Shown: positions 1 to 8,698, counted from the stretch's first letter. The stretch: 64,000 nt of DNA from JBFAPK01 sp040676675 (GCF_040676675.1 NZ_JBFAPK010000037.1:1-64000), one strand, 5' to 3'. The notes: a model not told the origin generated them from the letters alone. Numbers and translations are program-made.

Positions 1-96
1 CCAGGACCTGGAGGTTCTCCGCCTGCCGTCGGATCCGCGAGTTCGCGTTGTCGATCTGGTAGAGCTTCTCCAGCCGGGCCGGATCCCGCTCGTCGT
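1..96 (-). pseudogene. Fragment of a sensor histidine kinase, left window edge
   Basis: Read on the minus strand, this stretch gives a continuous frame with LEKLYQIDNANSRIRRQAENL, cut here to LEKLYQIDNANSRIRRQAEN. It resembles the linker before the kinase domain in the large actinobacterial nitrate/nitrite-type sensor kinases (family pattern LDHLATRMRRNAENLLVL). Upstream of this motif an intact protein should carry several hundred residues of sensor domain. Instead the frame runs straight into the interspersed palindromic repeat at 97-115 and then towards a MarR gene, so the 5' part of the gene appears to be missing. Only about 30 codons are visible; whether the rest is intact to the left cannot be judged. 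Confidence 0.45.
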
Positions 97-115
97 GATT
101 TGCCCTAGATCGACG
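97..115. repeat. Half copy of interspersed repeat (CGTCGATCTAGGGCAAATC family)
   Basis: This is an inverted half copy of the 19-bp arm found as full palindromes at 36011-36074 and 38693-38756. It lies exactly where the sensor-kinase fragment loses its expected coding upstream region. Confidence 0.8.
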
Positions 116-299
116 GAGGGGTGGGCGCCTCGGCCGCGGCACCCGACGCCCGATGCCGGGTAACGGCCAGGGCGCCGCCGATGCATCGCGGGATGCGGAT
201 GTATGGATATCAGCCGAACGCGCGGCTAAGGGAAGCCGCCCGATCGGGTGCGCGTCAGCGGGGATCTTGCGGGGTCACCCCGGTAGTACCCTGGTCCGC

Positions 300-827
300 A
301 TGCTGCCGACCGATCCCGCCCCCGGCGCCGCGGACGTGCTGGACCGCGCCGCGCTCGCCGGTGACGTGGTACGCCAGGTCGAGCGCGTCGCCGCGGCGAT
401 GCACCGCGAGCGGCAGATCGGCCTCGCCAAGCTCGGCCTCACCCCGGCCGTGGCCCGGGCCCTGCACGAACTCGACCCGGACCGCCCGCTGCCGGCGCGC
501 GCCCTGGCCGACTCGCTCGGCTGCGACAAGTCCAACATCACGGCGCTGGTGGACAAGCTCGAACAGGCGGGCCTGGTGCAGCGCCGCTCCGACCCGGCCG
601 ACCGCCGGCTCAAGACGATCCTGGTCACCGACGCCGGCCGGCGGATCCGCGCCGAGGTGCGTGAGCTGGCCGCGGAGTTCCGGCTGCTCGACGGGCTGAC
701 CGACGCCGAACTCGGCACGCTGCGGGAACTGATCGGCAAGGTCTCCAACGCCGCCTGCGACGGGGACCCGTGCGACGATGCCGCCGCCGCGGCCGGCGCT
801 GCCTGCGGCGAGGTCCCCGCGCCTTAG
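300..827 (+). CDS. MarR-family transcriptional regulator
   Basis: A 175-residue winged-helix regulator. Residues about 65-125 fit the MarR fold: helix LPARALADSLGCDKSNIT, recognition helix with ALVDKLEQAGLV, then the wing DPADRRLKTILVT. The ATG at 300 was chosen because the sequence before it is poor and non-conserved, although no strong ribosome binding site is visible. The C-terminus is Ala/Asp/Cys-rich (CDGDPCDD..C) and not part of the usual fold. Its target is not evident; the P450 cluster starts 193 bp downstream on the same strand behind an AT-rich spacer, so it could regulate that set, which is inference. Confidence 0.85.
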   Translation: MLPTDPAPGAADVLDRAALAGDVVRQVERVAAAMHRERQIGLAKLGLTPAVARALHELDPDRPLPARALADSLGCDKSNITALVDKLEQAGLVQRRSDPADRRLKTILVTDAGRRIRAEVRELAAEFRLLDGLTDAELGTLRELIGKVSNAACDGDPCDDAAAAAGAACGEVPAP

Positions 828-1019
828 GTCCGCGCCCCCCGATTTCCTTACATACATTTGTCATTTCGAATGCATGTGCGTGGCGTCGCTGTCAATGTTG
901 GTGGCGTTGTCGGGCTAGTGCGGTGCTCATATTCTGAATCAGCCTGTTCGGTCACGTGTACGCGGAAGACCTGAGGATCGGTCCCGCCGCGCGGTCGCCG
1001 GTCCCGAAAGGAAGAGCCC

Positions 1020-2216
1020 GTGTCAGGCTGCGAGGAACCGAAGTCCTATCCATTCGACAAGGACGGCCCCGGTCGGCTGAATCCGCTGTACGCCACGTTG
1101 CGCCGGGACCGGCCACTGATCCGGGTCCAACTCCCGTACGGCGAACCGGCCTGGCTGGCCACCCGCTACGCGGACGTGCGGTGCGTGCACGCCGACCCCA
1201 GGTTCAGCCGGGCGATGGCCGGTGAACGGGACCAACCCCGGGTCTTTCCGGTGATGCCGGAGGACAACCTCCAGGGCATGGATCCCCCCGACCACGGACG
1301 CGTCCGCCGGCTCGCCGCCCGGGTGTTCACCGTGCAGCGGGTTGCCCGGATGCGCCCCCTCATCCAGCGGATCGCCGACGACCTGCTGGACCGGATGGAA
1401 CGGCAGGGGCCGCCCTGGGACCTGATCGAGGGCTTCGGCGCGCCGCTGACCAGCGGTGTGATCGCCGAACTGTACGGCGTGCCGCCCGCGGACCGGCCAC
1501 GGTTCGCCGAGTGGTCCAAGGCGCAGACGGCCGTCACCTCCATGCCGCCGGAGCAGATCGAGGAGTACGTCGGAAAGCTCCAGCGGTGGGTCGACGACAC
1601 GGTCACCAAGCGCATCGAGGAGCCGGGCGACGACCTGATCGGCGTACTGGTCGAGGGCTACCGGGAGGGCTCCGACATCTCCCGGCACGAGGTGGTCACG
1701 CTGGCGCGGCTGATGCTCGCGGCCGGGCACGACAGCGTCAGCTACCAGATCGGGCACTGCGCCTACCTGCTGCTGACCCACCCCGACCAGCTGGCGCGGC
1801 TGGTCGAGGAGCCGGACCTGATCACGCTCGCGGTGGAGGAGTTGCTGCGGTACGGCAAGACCGACGAGGCGGCCGTCTTCGCGCGCTACGCCCGGGAGGA
1901 CGTCGAACTCGGCGGTGAGCTGGTCCGGGCCGGCGAAGCCGTGCTGCCGTCCAGGATCTCGGCCAACCACGACGAGGCCGTCTTCGATGATCCAGACCGG
2001 CTCGACCTGGGCCGGCGGCACAACCCCCACCTGGCGTTCGGATTCGGGCCCCACCACTGCCCCGGCGCGAACCTGGCCCGGGCGGAGCTCCAGATCGGAC
2101 TCGGGTCGCTCGTCGCGAGATTCCCCACCATCCGGCTCGCGGTGCCGGCGTCGGAACTGCGCTGGCACGCCGGCGGCCTCGCGCGGGAAATCGTGTCCCT
2201 GCCGGTCACCTGGTGA
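1020..2216 (+). CDS. Cytochrome P450 monooxygenase
   Basis: A soluble bacterial class I P450 of 398 residues. Visible motifs: I-helix AGHDS (235-239), K-helix ExxR (E274-R277) and heme-binding loop FGFGPHHCPG (340-349) with Cys347 as thiolate ligand. The usual I-helix threonine of the acid-alcohol pair is Ser239. The GTG start directly follows a purine-rich GAAAGGAAGAGC. No ferredoxin or reductase gene is nearby, so redox partners must come from elsewhere. It is followed at 24 bp by an acyltransferase and then an O-methyltransferase, which suggests a hydroxylation step in tailoring a small natural product. The substrate cannot be read from the sequence. Confidence 0.95.
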   Translation: MSGCEEPKSYPFDKDGPGRLNPLYATLRRDRPLIRVQLPYGEPAWLATRYADVRCVHADPRFSRAMAGERDQPRVFPVMPEDNLQGMDPPDHGRVRRLAARVFTVQRVARMRPLIQRIADDLLDRMERQGPPWDLIEGFGAPLTSGVIAELYGVPPADRPRFAEWSKAQTAVTSMPPEQIEEYVGKLQRWVDDTVTKRIEEPGDDLIGVLVEGYREGSDISRHEVVTLARLMLAAGHDSVSYQIGHCAYLLLTHPDQLARLVEEPDLITLAVEELLRYGKTDEAAVFARYAREDVELGGELVRAGEAVLPSRISANHDEAVFDDPDRLDLGRRHNPHLAFGFGPHHCPGANLARAELQIGLGSLVARFPTIRLAVPASELRWHAGGLAREIVSLPVTW

Positions 2217-2239
2217 CCTCGACTCCTGGTTGGTGAAGC

Positions 2240-3484
2240 GTGCACCGTGACAGCCTCTCGACCGAAGCGCCGCGGCGGCTACCGTCGCTCACCGGGCTGC
2301 GGTTCATCGCGGCCGCGCTGGTCTTCGCCACGCACGTCGTCTGGAACACGAGCCTCGCCGCCGGCCCGTTCGGCGACGGGGTCAGGAGGCTCTTCTCCCT
2401 CTCCGGGGCGTACGGCGTCGGCTTCTTCTTCATCCTCAGCGGGTTCGTGCTCACCTGGACGGCCCGGCGGGGGGACACCGCGGGCCGCTTCTGGCGGCGC
2501 CGGTTCGTCAAGATCTACCCCTCGCACCTGGTGACGTTCCTGCTGGCCGGGGTGCTGCTGGTCGCCATCGCCCAGCCGATCGCCACGGTGGACTGGGTGG
2601 CCAGCCTGTTGCTCGTGCAGGCCTGGTTTCCGGACATCGGGACGAGTTCCGCGATGAACGGCCCGAGCTGGTCGCTCTCCTGCGAGTTCTTCTTCTACCT
2701 CATGTTCCCGCTGTTCTTCGCGGCGGTGCGGCGGCTGCGGGCGACGTGGCTGTGGTGGGCCGTCGGCGTGACGGTGGCGCTGATCGCCGGCGCGTTCCTG
2801 GTCGCGCAGTTCCTCGTCACCGATCAGCCCCGTCTCACGATCTTCTTTCTCTCCGGCACGTACTCGTTCACGCAGATCTGGTTCGTCTACTTCCTGCCGC
2901 CGGTACGGGCGTTGGAGTTCGTCCTCGGGATGCTGCTCGCCCGGATCGTGCTGGCCGGCCGGTGGCCCGCGTTCGGGGTGCTGCCGGCGGCGGCCGTGGC
3001 GGTCGCCGGGTACCTGGTGGCCCTCGTCGCCCCGTACCTGGCGGGGACGGGCGGGCTCGCCTCGATCTGGACCGCCCCGCTCATCGCGGCGGCGGCCGTC
3101 TCCGACTGGCGCGGCACGGCAACGGGGTTGCGCGGTCGGGTGCTGGTCCGGCTCGGCGAACTCTCCTTCGCCTTCTACCTGGTGCACTGGATAGTGATCA
3201 TGACGGCGGCGCGCCTCCTCGGCCCCCAGAGGGCCTTCCCGCAGCCGGTCGGGTACGCGCTGATCGCGGTCCTGCTGGCGGTGTCGCTGCTGCTGGCCTG
3301 GGTGCTCCACACGGTGGTGGAGGACCCGGTGGTACGGCGGTTCAGCCGACCACGTACCGAGGAACGGGCACCGGAACGCGCGGTGCCGGCCGGCTCGGGC
3401 CGGCCCGACGACCGGGCGTTGGCGTTCACCGGCACGCAGGCGGCGGACGACGAACCGCACCACGGCCGCCCGGCCGCCGAATAG
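2240..3484 (+). CDS. Acyltransferase 3 (OafA/YrhL-type) membrane protein
   Basis: A 414-residue integral membrane protein of the Acyltransferase_3 family, which moves acyl groups to hydroxyls of sugars, lipids or macrolides. The N-terminus has the family signature LTGLRFIAAALVFATH (catalytic-type His about residue 32), followed by GVGFFFILSGFVLTW and the basic RRRFVKIYP loop. About ten hydrophobic segments follow. The C-terminal 40 residues are polar and probably cytosolic. It starts with GTG 24 bp after the P450 and is probably co-transcribed with it. An alternative role in cell-envelope acylation cannot be excluded, but the P450 and methyltransferase neighbours favour tailoring of a secreted metabolite. 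Confidence 0.9.
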   Translation: MHRDSLSTEAPRRLPSLTGLRFIAAALVFATHVVWNTSLAAGPFGDGVRRLFSLSGAYGVGFFFILSGFVLTWTARRGDTAGRFWRRRFVKIYPSHLVTFLLAGVLLVAIAQPIATVDWVASLLLVQAWFPDIGTSSAMNGPSWSLSCEFFFYLMFPLFFAAVRRLRATWLWWAVGVTVALIAGAFLVAQFLVTDQPRLTIFFLSGTYSFTQIWFVYFLPPVRALEFVLGMLLARIVLAGRWPAFGVLPAAAVAVAGYLVALVAPYLAGTGGLASIWTAPLIAAAAVSDWRGTATGLRGRVLVRLGELSFAFYLVHWIVIMTAARLLGPQRAFPQPVGYALIAVLLAVSLLLAWVLHTVVEDPVVRRFSRPRTEERAPERAVPAGSGRPDDRALAFTGTQAADDEPHHGRPAAE

Positions 3485-3543
3485 GACCCTCCACGTCGCG
3501 CAACCTCGTCGGCGTCGCGCTGCCGTGCATATTCGTTGCGGCC

Positions 3544-3569
3544 GGGTCAACAATTGCGGGGATTGACCC
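3544..3569. promoter_or_regulatory. Inverted repeat upstream of the O-methyltransferase
   Basis: GGGTCAA and TTGACCC form perfect 7-bp arms around a 12-bp spacer, about 60 bp before the methyltransferase start. TTGACC followed 19 bp later by TAGTCT looks like a weak promoter. It could be an operator or a hairpin leader. Confidence 0.4.
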
Positions 3570-3629
3570 TGTGCCGGTCCATGGAAATAGTCTGGCTATC
3601 GTCCCGACAATGGCCCGAGGAGGAAATGT

Positions 3630-4697
3630 ATGTCCGGAAACCCTTCCGGTGACGGTGAATTCCAGGGGCGGAACGATCCTGTGTCCGAGCTTTTCGGCAT
3701 CGTCTGGGGCTATTCGACCTCGGCGGTGGTGAACACCGCGCTGGAGCTCAGGCTTCCCGATCTCCTCGGCACCCAGGCTCGGTCCAGCAAGGAACTCGCC
3801 ACGGAGACCGGCACCCACGAGCCGTCGCTGAACCGGCTGCTCCGGGCGATGTCCAGCCTCGGCGTCACGAAGGAGACCGAGCCGGGCACGTTCGCGCTGA
3901 CGCCGGCCGGGGCGCTGCTGCGCCGCGACGCGGAGAACTCGATGTGGTCGCTGGCCAGCCTGCTGCTGCACGAGTCGATGTGGCGGCCGTGGCAGCAGCT
4001 CACGGAGAGCGTACGGACCGGGGAGCCCACCTTCGAGCCGCAGTTCGGCGTCTCCTACTGGACGTACATGAGAGAGCATCCCGAGGTGTCGAGCGTCTTC
4101 AACGGCGCCATGGGGAACGCCTCGCAGGACGTCGGCGCGGCGATGGCGGCGACCTACGACTTCAGCCGGTTCGGCACCGCGCTGGACATCGGCGGCGGCA
4201 ACGGTACGCTCCTCGCGGCGATCCTGCGGGCCACGCCGGGGCTGCGGGGCATCGTCTTCGACAGTGAGTCGGGGGTGGCCGAGGCGCCCGGGTACCTGGC
4301 CGAGCAGGGGGTCGCCGACCGCTGTGACATCCGTTCCGGGAGCTTCCTGGAGGAGATCCCGACCGGCGGCGACATCCACATCGTCAAGAGTGTGATCCAC
4401 GACTGGGACGACGAGCGGGCCGCCGCGATCCTGCGCAACTCCCGCCGCGCCCTGCCCGCCGACGGCCGCCTGCTCATCGTCGAGCCGGTGCTGCCGCCGC
4501 CGCCGGTGACCGTGACCCCGCAGGGGCCGTTCGCCTATCTGAACGACCTCAACATGATGATCAGCCTGCGCGGCAAGGAGCGCACCGAGGCCGAGTACGA
4601 CGCGCTGCTCTCCGCCACCGGCTTCCGCAAGACCGCGGTCGTACCGATGTCCGGTTACGCCCGGGTCAACATCATCGAGGCGGTCGTCGCGCCGTAG
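3630..4697 (+). CDS. SAM-dependent O-methyltransferase (plant-type/carminomycin 4-O-MT fold)
   Basis: A 355-residue class I methyltransferase with an N-terminal winged-helix dimerisation domain (about 15-100) and a C-terminal Rossmann domain. SAM-binding motif DIGGGNG is at 186-192, the acidic residue after beta-2 at D211, and the catalytic base lies in HDWDDE (His257). RGKERTEAEYDALL near 315-327 is the usual late motif. The start has a clear GAGGAGG ribosome site. This family methylates phenolic or enolic hydroxyls on aromatic polyketides and related compounds. With the P450 and acyltransferase it makes a three-step tailoring set, although no scaffold synthase is in the window. Confidence 0.92.
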   Translation: MSGNPSGDGEFQGRNDPVSELFGIVWGYSTSAVVNTALELRLPDLLGTQARSSKELATETGTHEPSLNRLLRAMSSLGVTKETEPGTFALTPAGALLRRDAENSMWSLASLLLHESMWRPWQQLTESVRTGEPTFEPQFGVSYWTYMREHPEVSSVFNGAMGNASQDVGAAMAATYDFSRFGTALDIGGGNGTLLAAILRATPGLRGIVFDSESGVAEAPGYLAEQGVADRCDIRSGSFLEEIPTGGDIHIVKSVIHDWDDERAAAILRNSRRALPADGRLLIVEPVLPPPPVTVTPQGPFAYLNDLNMMISLRGKERTEAEYDALLSATGFRKTAVVPMSGYARVNIIEAVVAP

Positions 4698-4722
4698 CGC
4701 CGGTCGAGGTCGTGCCGGCCCT

Positions 4723-4758
4723 CCGTCCGGTGCCGCCGCAGCGGGCGGGACCGGACGG
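4723..4758 (+). terminator. Hairpin terminator after the O-methyltransferase
   Basis: CCGTCCGGT pairs with ACCGGACGG around an 18-nt loop that can pair further (GCCGCC with GGGCGG). There is no U tract, as is usual at high GC. Confidence 0.55.
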
Positions 4759-4841
4759 ATCGGCGTGACCGGGTGCGGACGGTTGGGTGATCGCCACCTG
4801 GCGGTACGTGTCGGAGTGGTCGGTGGTGGCCCGCGTCGGTA

Positions 4842-7304
4842 ATGCTGTCCGACGTGACCACCCCCCAAGATCTCGACGAAAGGTTCCGGGAGGCGGTGGG
4901 CGCTCTCGCCGTCCCGGCCGCCCGGCGCTCACCCGACGAGCCGGTCCGTGACGGTGGCACGCTCACCGGGGAGGCCGCGCTCGAACTCTTCGACGCCCAG
5001 CTGACCAGCCGGCACCTGGATCTCGCGGCGCGCTGGCTGCGCAGCTTCGGCGAGGGGTACTACACCATCGGCTCGTCGGGGCACGAGGGGAACGCGGCGG
5101 TGGCCGCGGCGGTACGCCCCACCGACCCGGCCCTGCTGCACTACCGCTCCGGCGGCTTCTACTGCGCCCGGGTCGCCCAGGCCACCCCGGGCGGCGCGCT
5201 GAGCCGGCCGGTGGCCGGTGCGGGCGCCGAGGGCGGCGAGGAGGCCCCGCGTACCGAGGACCGGGCCGGCGCCGCGACGGCCGGCGCGGCCGGGCGCGAC
5301 GACGCGGACGGCGTGGACGACGCGGACCCGATCAGCGCCGCCGCCCGGGACGTGCTGCGTGGGGTGGTCGCCTCCGCGGCCGAGCCGATCGCCGGCGGCC
5401 GGCACAAGGTCTTCGGCAATGCCGGGCTCGCCGTCATCCCGACCACCTCGACCATCGCCTCGCACCTGCCCCGGGCGGTCGGGGTCGGCTTCGCCATCGA
5501 GCGGCTCCGGCGCGCCGGCACCGCGCCGCGCGGTTCGGGACGGCAGCGCCCGCCGGCGTTCCGTGCGGGGGCCGAGACGCGCTCGCCCTGGCCGGCCGAC
5601 GCGATCGTGGTCTGCTCGTTCGGCGACGCCTCGGTCAACCACGCCAGCGCCACGGCCGCGTTCAACACCGCCGGCTGGTGCGACCACACCGGACTGCGGA
5701 TCCCGGTGCTCTTCGTCTGCGAGGACAACGGGCTCGGGATCAGCGTGCGCTCGCCCGAGGGCTGGGTGGCCGCCGCGCTGCGGGCCAGGCCGGGGCTGCG
5801 GTACTTCGCCGCGGACGGCTGCGACCTGGTCGAGGCGTACGAGGTGGCGGCGCAGGCGGCCGCGTGGGTGCGCCGGCACCGGCGGCCGGCCGTGCTGCAC
5901 CTGTCGACGGTACGGCTGATGGGGCACGCGGGCGCGGACGCCGAGGTGGCGTACCGCCCGGCCGCCGAGATCGCCCGGGACGTGGAGCGGGACCCGCTGC
6001 TCGCCACGGCCCGGCTGCTCGCCGAGGCGGGGTTGGCCACGCCCGAGGAGCTGCTCGCCCGCTACGACGAGGTGGGCTGGCAGGTGCGCAAGGTGGCCGA
6101 GGAGGTGCTGGGGGAGGCGAAGCTGACCGCCCCGCCCGACATCGTCGCCCCGCTGGCGCCGCGCCGGCCGGTACGGGTCGCCCGGGCGGTCACCGAGGCC
6201 GCCACGCGGGCGGCCGGTCCGGGGGCCGCCGCCCGGGCCGCCGCCTTCGGCGACCGGCTGCCCGAGCAGGAGGGGCCGCTGACCCTGGCGCAGACCATCA
6301 ACGCGGCGCTCGCCGACGGGTTGCTCGACCACCCCGGGATGGCGGTCTTCGGCGAGGACGTCGCGACCAAGGGCGGGGTGTACGGGGTGACCAAGGGCCT
6401 GCGGGAGCGCTTCGGGGTGACCCGGGTCTTCGACACCCTGCTGGACGAGACGTCGATCCTCGGGCTCGGCCTCGGCGGCGGGCTCGCCGGGATGCTGCCC
6501 GTACCGGAGATCCAGTACCTGGCGTACCTGCACAACGCCGAGGACCAGATCCGGGGCGAGGCGGCGACCATGCAGTTCTTCTCGCAGGGGGCGTACCGCA
6601 ACCCGATGGTGGTGCGGATCGCCGGGCTGGCGTACCAGGAGGGGTTCGGCGGGCACTTCCACAACGACAACTCGGTGGCGGTGCTGCGGGACGTGCCCGG
6701 CGTGGTGCTCGCCGTGCCGGCCCGGGCCGACGACGCCGCGCCGATGCTGCGCTCCTGCCTGGCCAGCGCGGCGGTGGACGGCACGGTCTGCGTCTTCCTG
6801 GAGCCGATCGCGCTCTACCACACCCGCGACCTGTACGCCGAGGGCGACGGGGAGTGGCTCGCCCCGTACGCCGGTCCGGGCGGCTGGGCGGGCAGCCACG
6901 TGCCGATCGGCCGCGCCCGCGTGTACGGGGTCGGCTCGGCCGAGGACATTACCGTCATCACATTCGGTAACGGGGTGCGGATGTCGCTGCGGGCCGCCGC
7001 CCGGCTCGCCGAGGAGGGGATCGGCACCCGGGTGGTGGACCTGCGATGGCTGGCGCCGCTGCCCGTGGCGGACATCATCCGGGAGGCCTCGGCGACCGGC
7101 CGTGTGCTGGTCGTGGACGAGACGCGCCGGTCCGGCGGGGTCGGCGAGGGGGTGCTGGCGGCCCTGGTCGATGCCGGATTTGTCGGTTCTGCCCGGAGAG
7201 TAGCCTCTATCGACTCGTTCATCCCACTTGGCCCGGCTGCTCGTCAGGTACTGGTCTCGGAAGATGCAATTACCCAGGGTGCCCGTACGCTGCTGGCACG
7301 GTAA
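4842..7304 (+). CDS. Fused E1 alpha/beta 2-oxoacid dehydrogenase (thiamine diphosphate enzyme)
   Basis: An 820-residue single-chain E1 of the branched-chain 2-oxoacid/pyruvate dehydrogenase type. The alpha half (about 45-455) includes the ThDP-magnesium motif FGDASVNHASATAAFN near 259-275; the beta half starts near 476 (LTLAQTINAALADGL) with VFGEDVATKGGVYGVTKGL and the transketolase C-terminal domain. It decarboxylates a 2-oxo acid and passes the acyl group to lipoyl-E2. Residues about 125-170 are an Ala/Gly/Asp/Glu-rich insert not expected in the fold. No E2 or E3 lies nearby, so it must use a distant complex or act alone. ATG 4842 lacks a clear ribosome site; GTG 4854 is an alternative start. 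Confidence 0.9.
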   Translation: MLSDVTTPQDLDERFREAVGALAVPAARRSPDEPVRDGGTLTGEAALELFDAQLTSRHLDLAARWLRSFGEGYYTIGSSGHEGNAAVAAAVRPTDPALLHYRSGGFYCARVAQATPGGALSRPVAGAGAEGGEEAPRTEDRAGAATAGAAGRDDADGVDDADPISAAARDVLRGVVASAAEPIAGGRHKVFGNAGLAVIPTTSTIASHLPRAVGVGFAIERLRRAGTAPRGSGRQRPPAFRAGAETRSPWPADAIVVCSFGDASVNHASATAAFNTAGWCDHTGLRIPVLFVCEDNGLGISVRSPEGWVAAALRARPGLRYFAADGCDLVEAYEVAAQAAAWVRRHRRPAVLHLSTVRLMGHAGADAEVAYRPAAEIARDVERDPLLATARLLAEAGLATPEELLARYDEVGWQVRKVAEEVLGEAKLTAPPDIVAPLAPRRPVRVARAVTEAATRAAGPGAAARAAAFGDRLPEQEGPLTLAQTINAALADGLLDHPGMAVFGEDVATKGGVYGVTKGLRERFGVTRVFDTLLDETSILGLGLGGGLAGMLPVPEIQYLAYLHNAEDQIRGEAATMQFFSQGAYRNPMVVRIAGLAYQEGFGGHFHNDNSVAVLRDVPGVVLAVPARADDAAPMLRSCLASAAVDGTVCVFLEPIALYHTRDLYAEGDGEWLAPYAGPGGWAGSHVPIGRARVYGVGSAEDITVITFGNGVRMSLRAAARLAEEGIGTRVVDLRWLAPLPVADIIREASATGRVLVVDETRRSGGVGEGVLAALVDAGFVGSARRVASIDSFIPLGPAARQVLVSEDAITQGARTLLAR

Positions 7305-7416
7305 ATTCCGTTCCACTCGGTGCGCCACTTGCGCCGAGGGGCGCGACTGTGTGGACTTTGCCCTACCGGTGTCACCACTGATGCCGCTAGCAGTTGAGAT
7401 GAGGAGGCACGCGACA

Positions 7417-7854
7417 GTGAGCGCGACCGCTGGTCAGGCCGCCGACGGAGTACGGAGCCTGGCGGACCGGTTCGGCATCGAGCCGGGAATGGTGGTCATG
7501 GAGATGGGGTACGACGACGACGTCGACCAGGATCTCCGTGACGCCCTGACCGACCGTTGTGGGGAACTGGTCGACGAAGACACCGACGAGGTCGTCGACG
7601 CGGTGCTGGTCTGGTACCGCGACGGCGACGGTGATCTCTTCGAACTGCTCGTCGACGCCCTCGGCCCGCTGGCCGACAACGGCGTGGTGTGGCTGCTGAC
7701 GCCCAAGGCCGGGCGCGAGGGTCACGTGGAGCCGAGCGAGATCAGCGAGTCGGCGCCGACCGCAGGCCTGCAGCAGACGTCGACCGTGAACGCGGGCAAG
7801 GACTGGAGTGGCGCCCGTCTCGTCCTGCGCCGGGGCGCCAAGGGCAAGAAGTAG
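7417..7854 (+). CDS. DUF3052 family protein
   Basis: A 145-residue acidic actinobacterial protein of unknown function (DUF3052). Typical pieces are LADRFGIEPGMVVMEMGYDDDVDQDLRDAL and the later VWLLTPKAGREGHVEPSEI, ending in LVLRRGAKGKK. The GTG at 7417 was chosen because AGGAGG lies 9 nt upstream; longer upstream extensions are unlike the family. It sits 77 bp before ahpE on the same strand, a common actinobacterial pairing that also tends to lie near pyruvate dehydrogenase genes, as here. Confidence 0.9.
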   Translation: MSATAGQAADGVRSLADRFGIEPGMVVMEMGYDDDVDQDLRDALTDRCGELVDEDTDEVVDAVLVWYRDGDGDLFELLVDALGPLADNGVVWLLTPKAGREGHVEPSEISESAPTAGLQQTSTVNAGKDWSGARLVLRRGAKGKK

Positions 7855-7931
7855 CGGCGCGGGCACCGGCCGGGAGCCAGCCGGTGCCCGTGGAAGACTG
7901 GATGCCTTCGCAACAACCAGGGGGAGCAGCG

Positions 7932-8399
7932 ATGCCGATTGGAACTGGTGCGGAGGCGCCGGACTTCGTCCTGCGGGATCAGAACAACCAGGAGGTCCGG
8001 CTCTCCGAGTTCCGCGGGCGCCGCGCCGTGCTCCTGGTTTTCTACCCCCTCGCGTTCACGGGCACCTGCCAGGGCGAACTGGGCGAGATCCGGGACAACC
8101 TCGACGAGTACCTCAACGACCAGGTCCAGGTCCTCACGGTCAGCGTCGACTCGGTCTACGCCCACAAGGTCTGGGCCGACCGCGAGGGGTACCGGTTCCC
8201 GCTGCTCGCCGACTTCTGGCCGCACGGGGCCGTGGCGCAGGCGTACGGGGTCTTCAATGCCGAGCGGGGCTACGCCAACCGGGGCACCTTCGTGGTGGAC
8301 CGGGCCGGCGTGATCCGGTTCGCCGAACTGAACATGCCGGGCGAACCCCGTGACCAGGCGGGCTGGCGCAAGGCCCTCGCCTCGGTCGCCGGCGCCTGA
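7932..8399 (+). CDS. ahpE: Peroxiredoxin AhpE (one-Cys type)
   Basis: A 155-residue cytosolic thiol peroxidase that reduces peroxides and peroxynitrite. The peroxidatic cysteine is Cys46 in FTGTCQGEL, matching Cys45 of Mycobacterium tuberculosis AhpE; there is no second cysteine, so it is a one-Cys enzyme needing an external thiol such as mycothiol/mycoredoxin. The Pro/Thr/Cys active-site context (PLAFTGTC) and the Arg of the C-terminal half are present. GGGGGAG precedes the ATG at a good distance. It follows DUF3052 and precedes tRNA-Val. Confidence 0.92.
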   Translation: MPIGTGAEAPDFVLRDQNNQEVRLSEFRGRRAVLLVFYPLAFTGTCQGELGEIRDNLDEYLNDQVQVLTVSVDSVYAHKVWADREGYRFPLLADFWPHGAVAQAYGVFNAERGYANRGTFVVDRAGVIRFAELNMPGEPRDQAGWRKALASVAGA

Positions 8400-8460
8400 C
8401 TCCGGGTGCGAGCACCGATCCTGGCGAGGGTCGGCGTACCCGGAAACCCTCACCTTCCTC

Positions 8461-8478
8461 GCCTCGGCGCGCCGAGGC
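8461..8478. terminator. 18-bp perfect palindrome after ahpE
   Basis: GCCTCGGCGCGCCGAGGC is self-complementary and lies 60 bp after the ahpE stop, before tRNA-Val. It probably acts as a hairpin terminator, without a U tract. Confidence 0.4.
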
Positions 8479-8533
8479 ACCGGGCGGCAGGGTAAGCTTG
8501 CCGCCGCCGGCCCGCCCGCCGTACGGGCGTACC

Positions 8534-8608
8534 GGGCGCGTAGCTCAGTGGGAGAGCACTCGCCTTACAAGCGAGGGGTCGCAGGTTCGAAACCTGCCGC
8601 GCCCACCA
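8534..8608 (+). tRNA. tRNA-Val (anticodon TAC), CCA encoded
   Basis: The cloverleaf is complete. The acceptor arm GGGCGCG pairs with CGCGCCC, the D stem is GCTC/GAGC, and anticodon loop CTTACAA is flanked by CTCGC and GCGAG. The T arm is GCAGG-TTCGAAA-CCTGC, followed by discriminator A and an encoded CCA. Anticodon TAC reads GUA valine codons. Confidence 0.97.
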
Positions 8609-8671
8609 CCCGCACCAGCCCGCTGGCGGTCGTCGACCGCGGGGCGGAGTGCGTCGACATACTCGGAAGCA

Positions 8672-8698
8672 GCCGGCGTCGCGACCGCTGACGCCGGC
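8672..8698. terminator. Bidirectional terminator between tRNA-Val and marR
   Basis: GCCGGCGTC and GACGCCGGC are perfect 9-bp arms with a 9-nt loop, placed between the plus-strand tRNA and the end of the minus-strand MarR gene. Confidence 0.55.

Noticed and set aside
4842..7304. Reading the E1 gene as a transketolase
   Set aside because: The order alpha (GDASVNH) then beta (FGEDVATKGGVYGVT) fits branched-chain/pyruvate E1 fusions.
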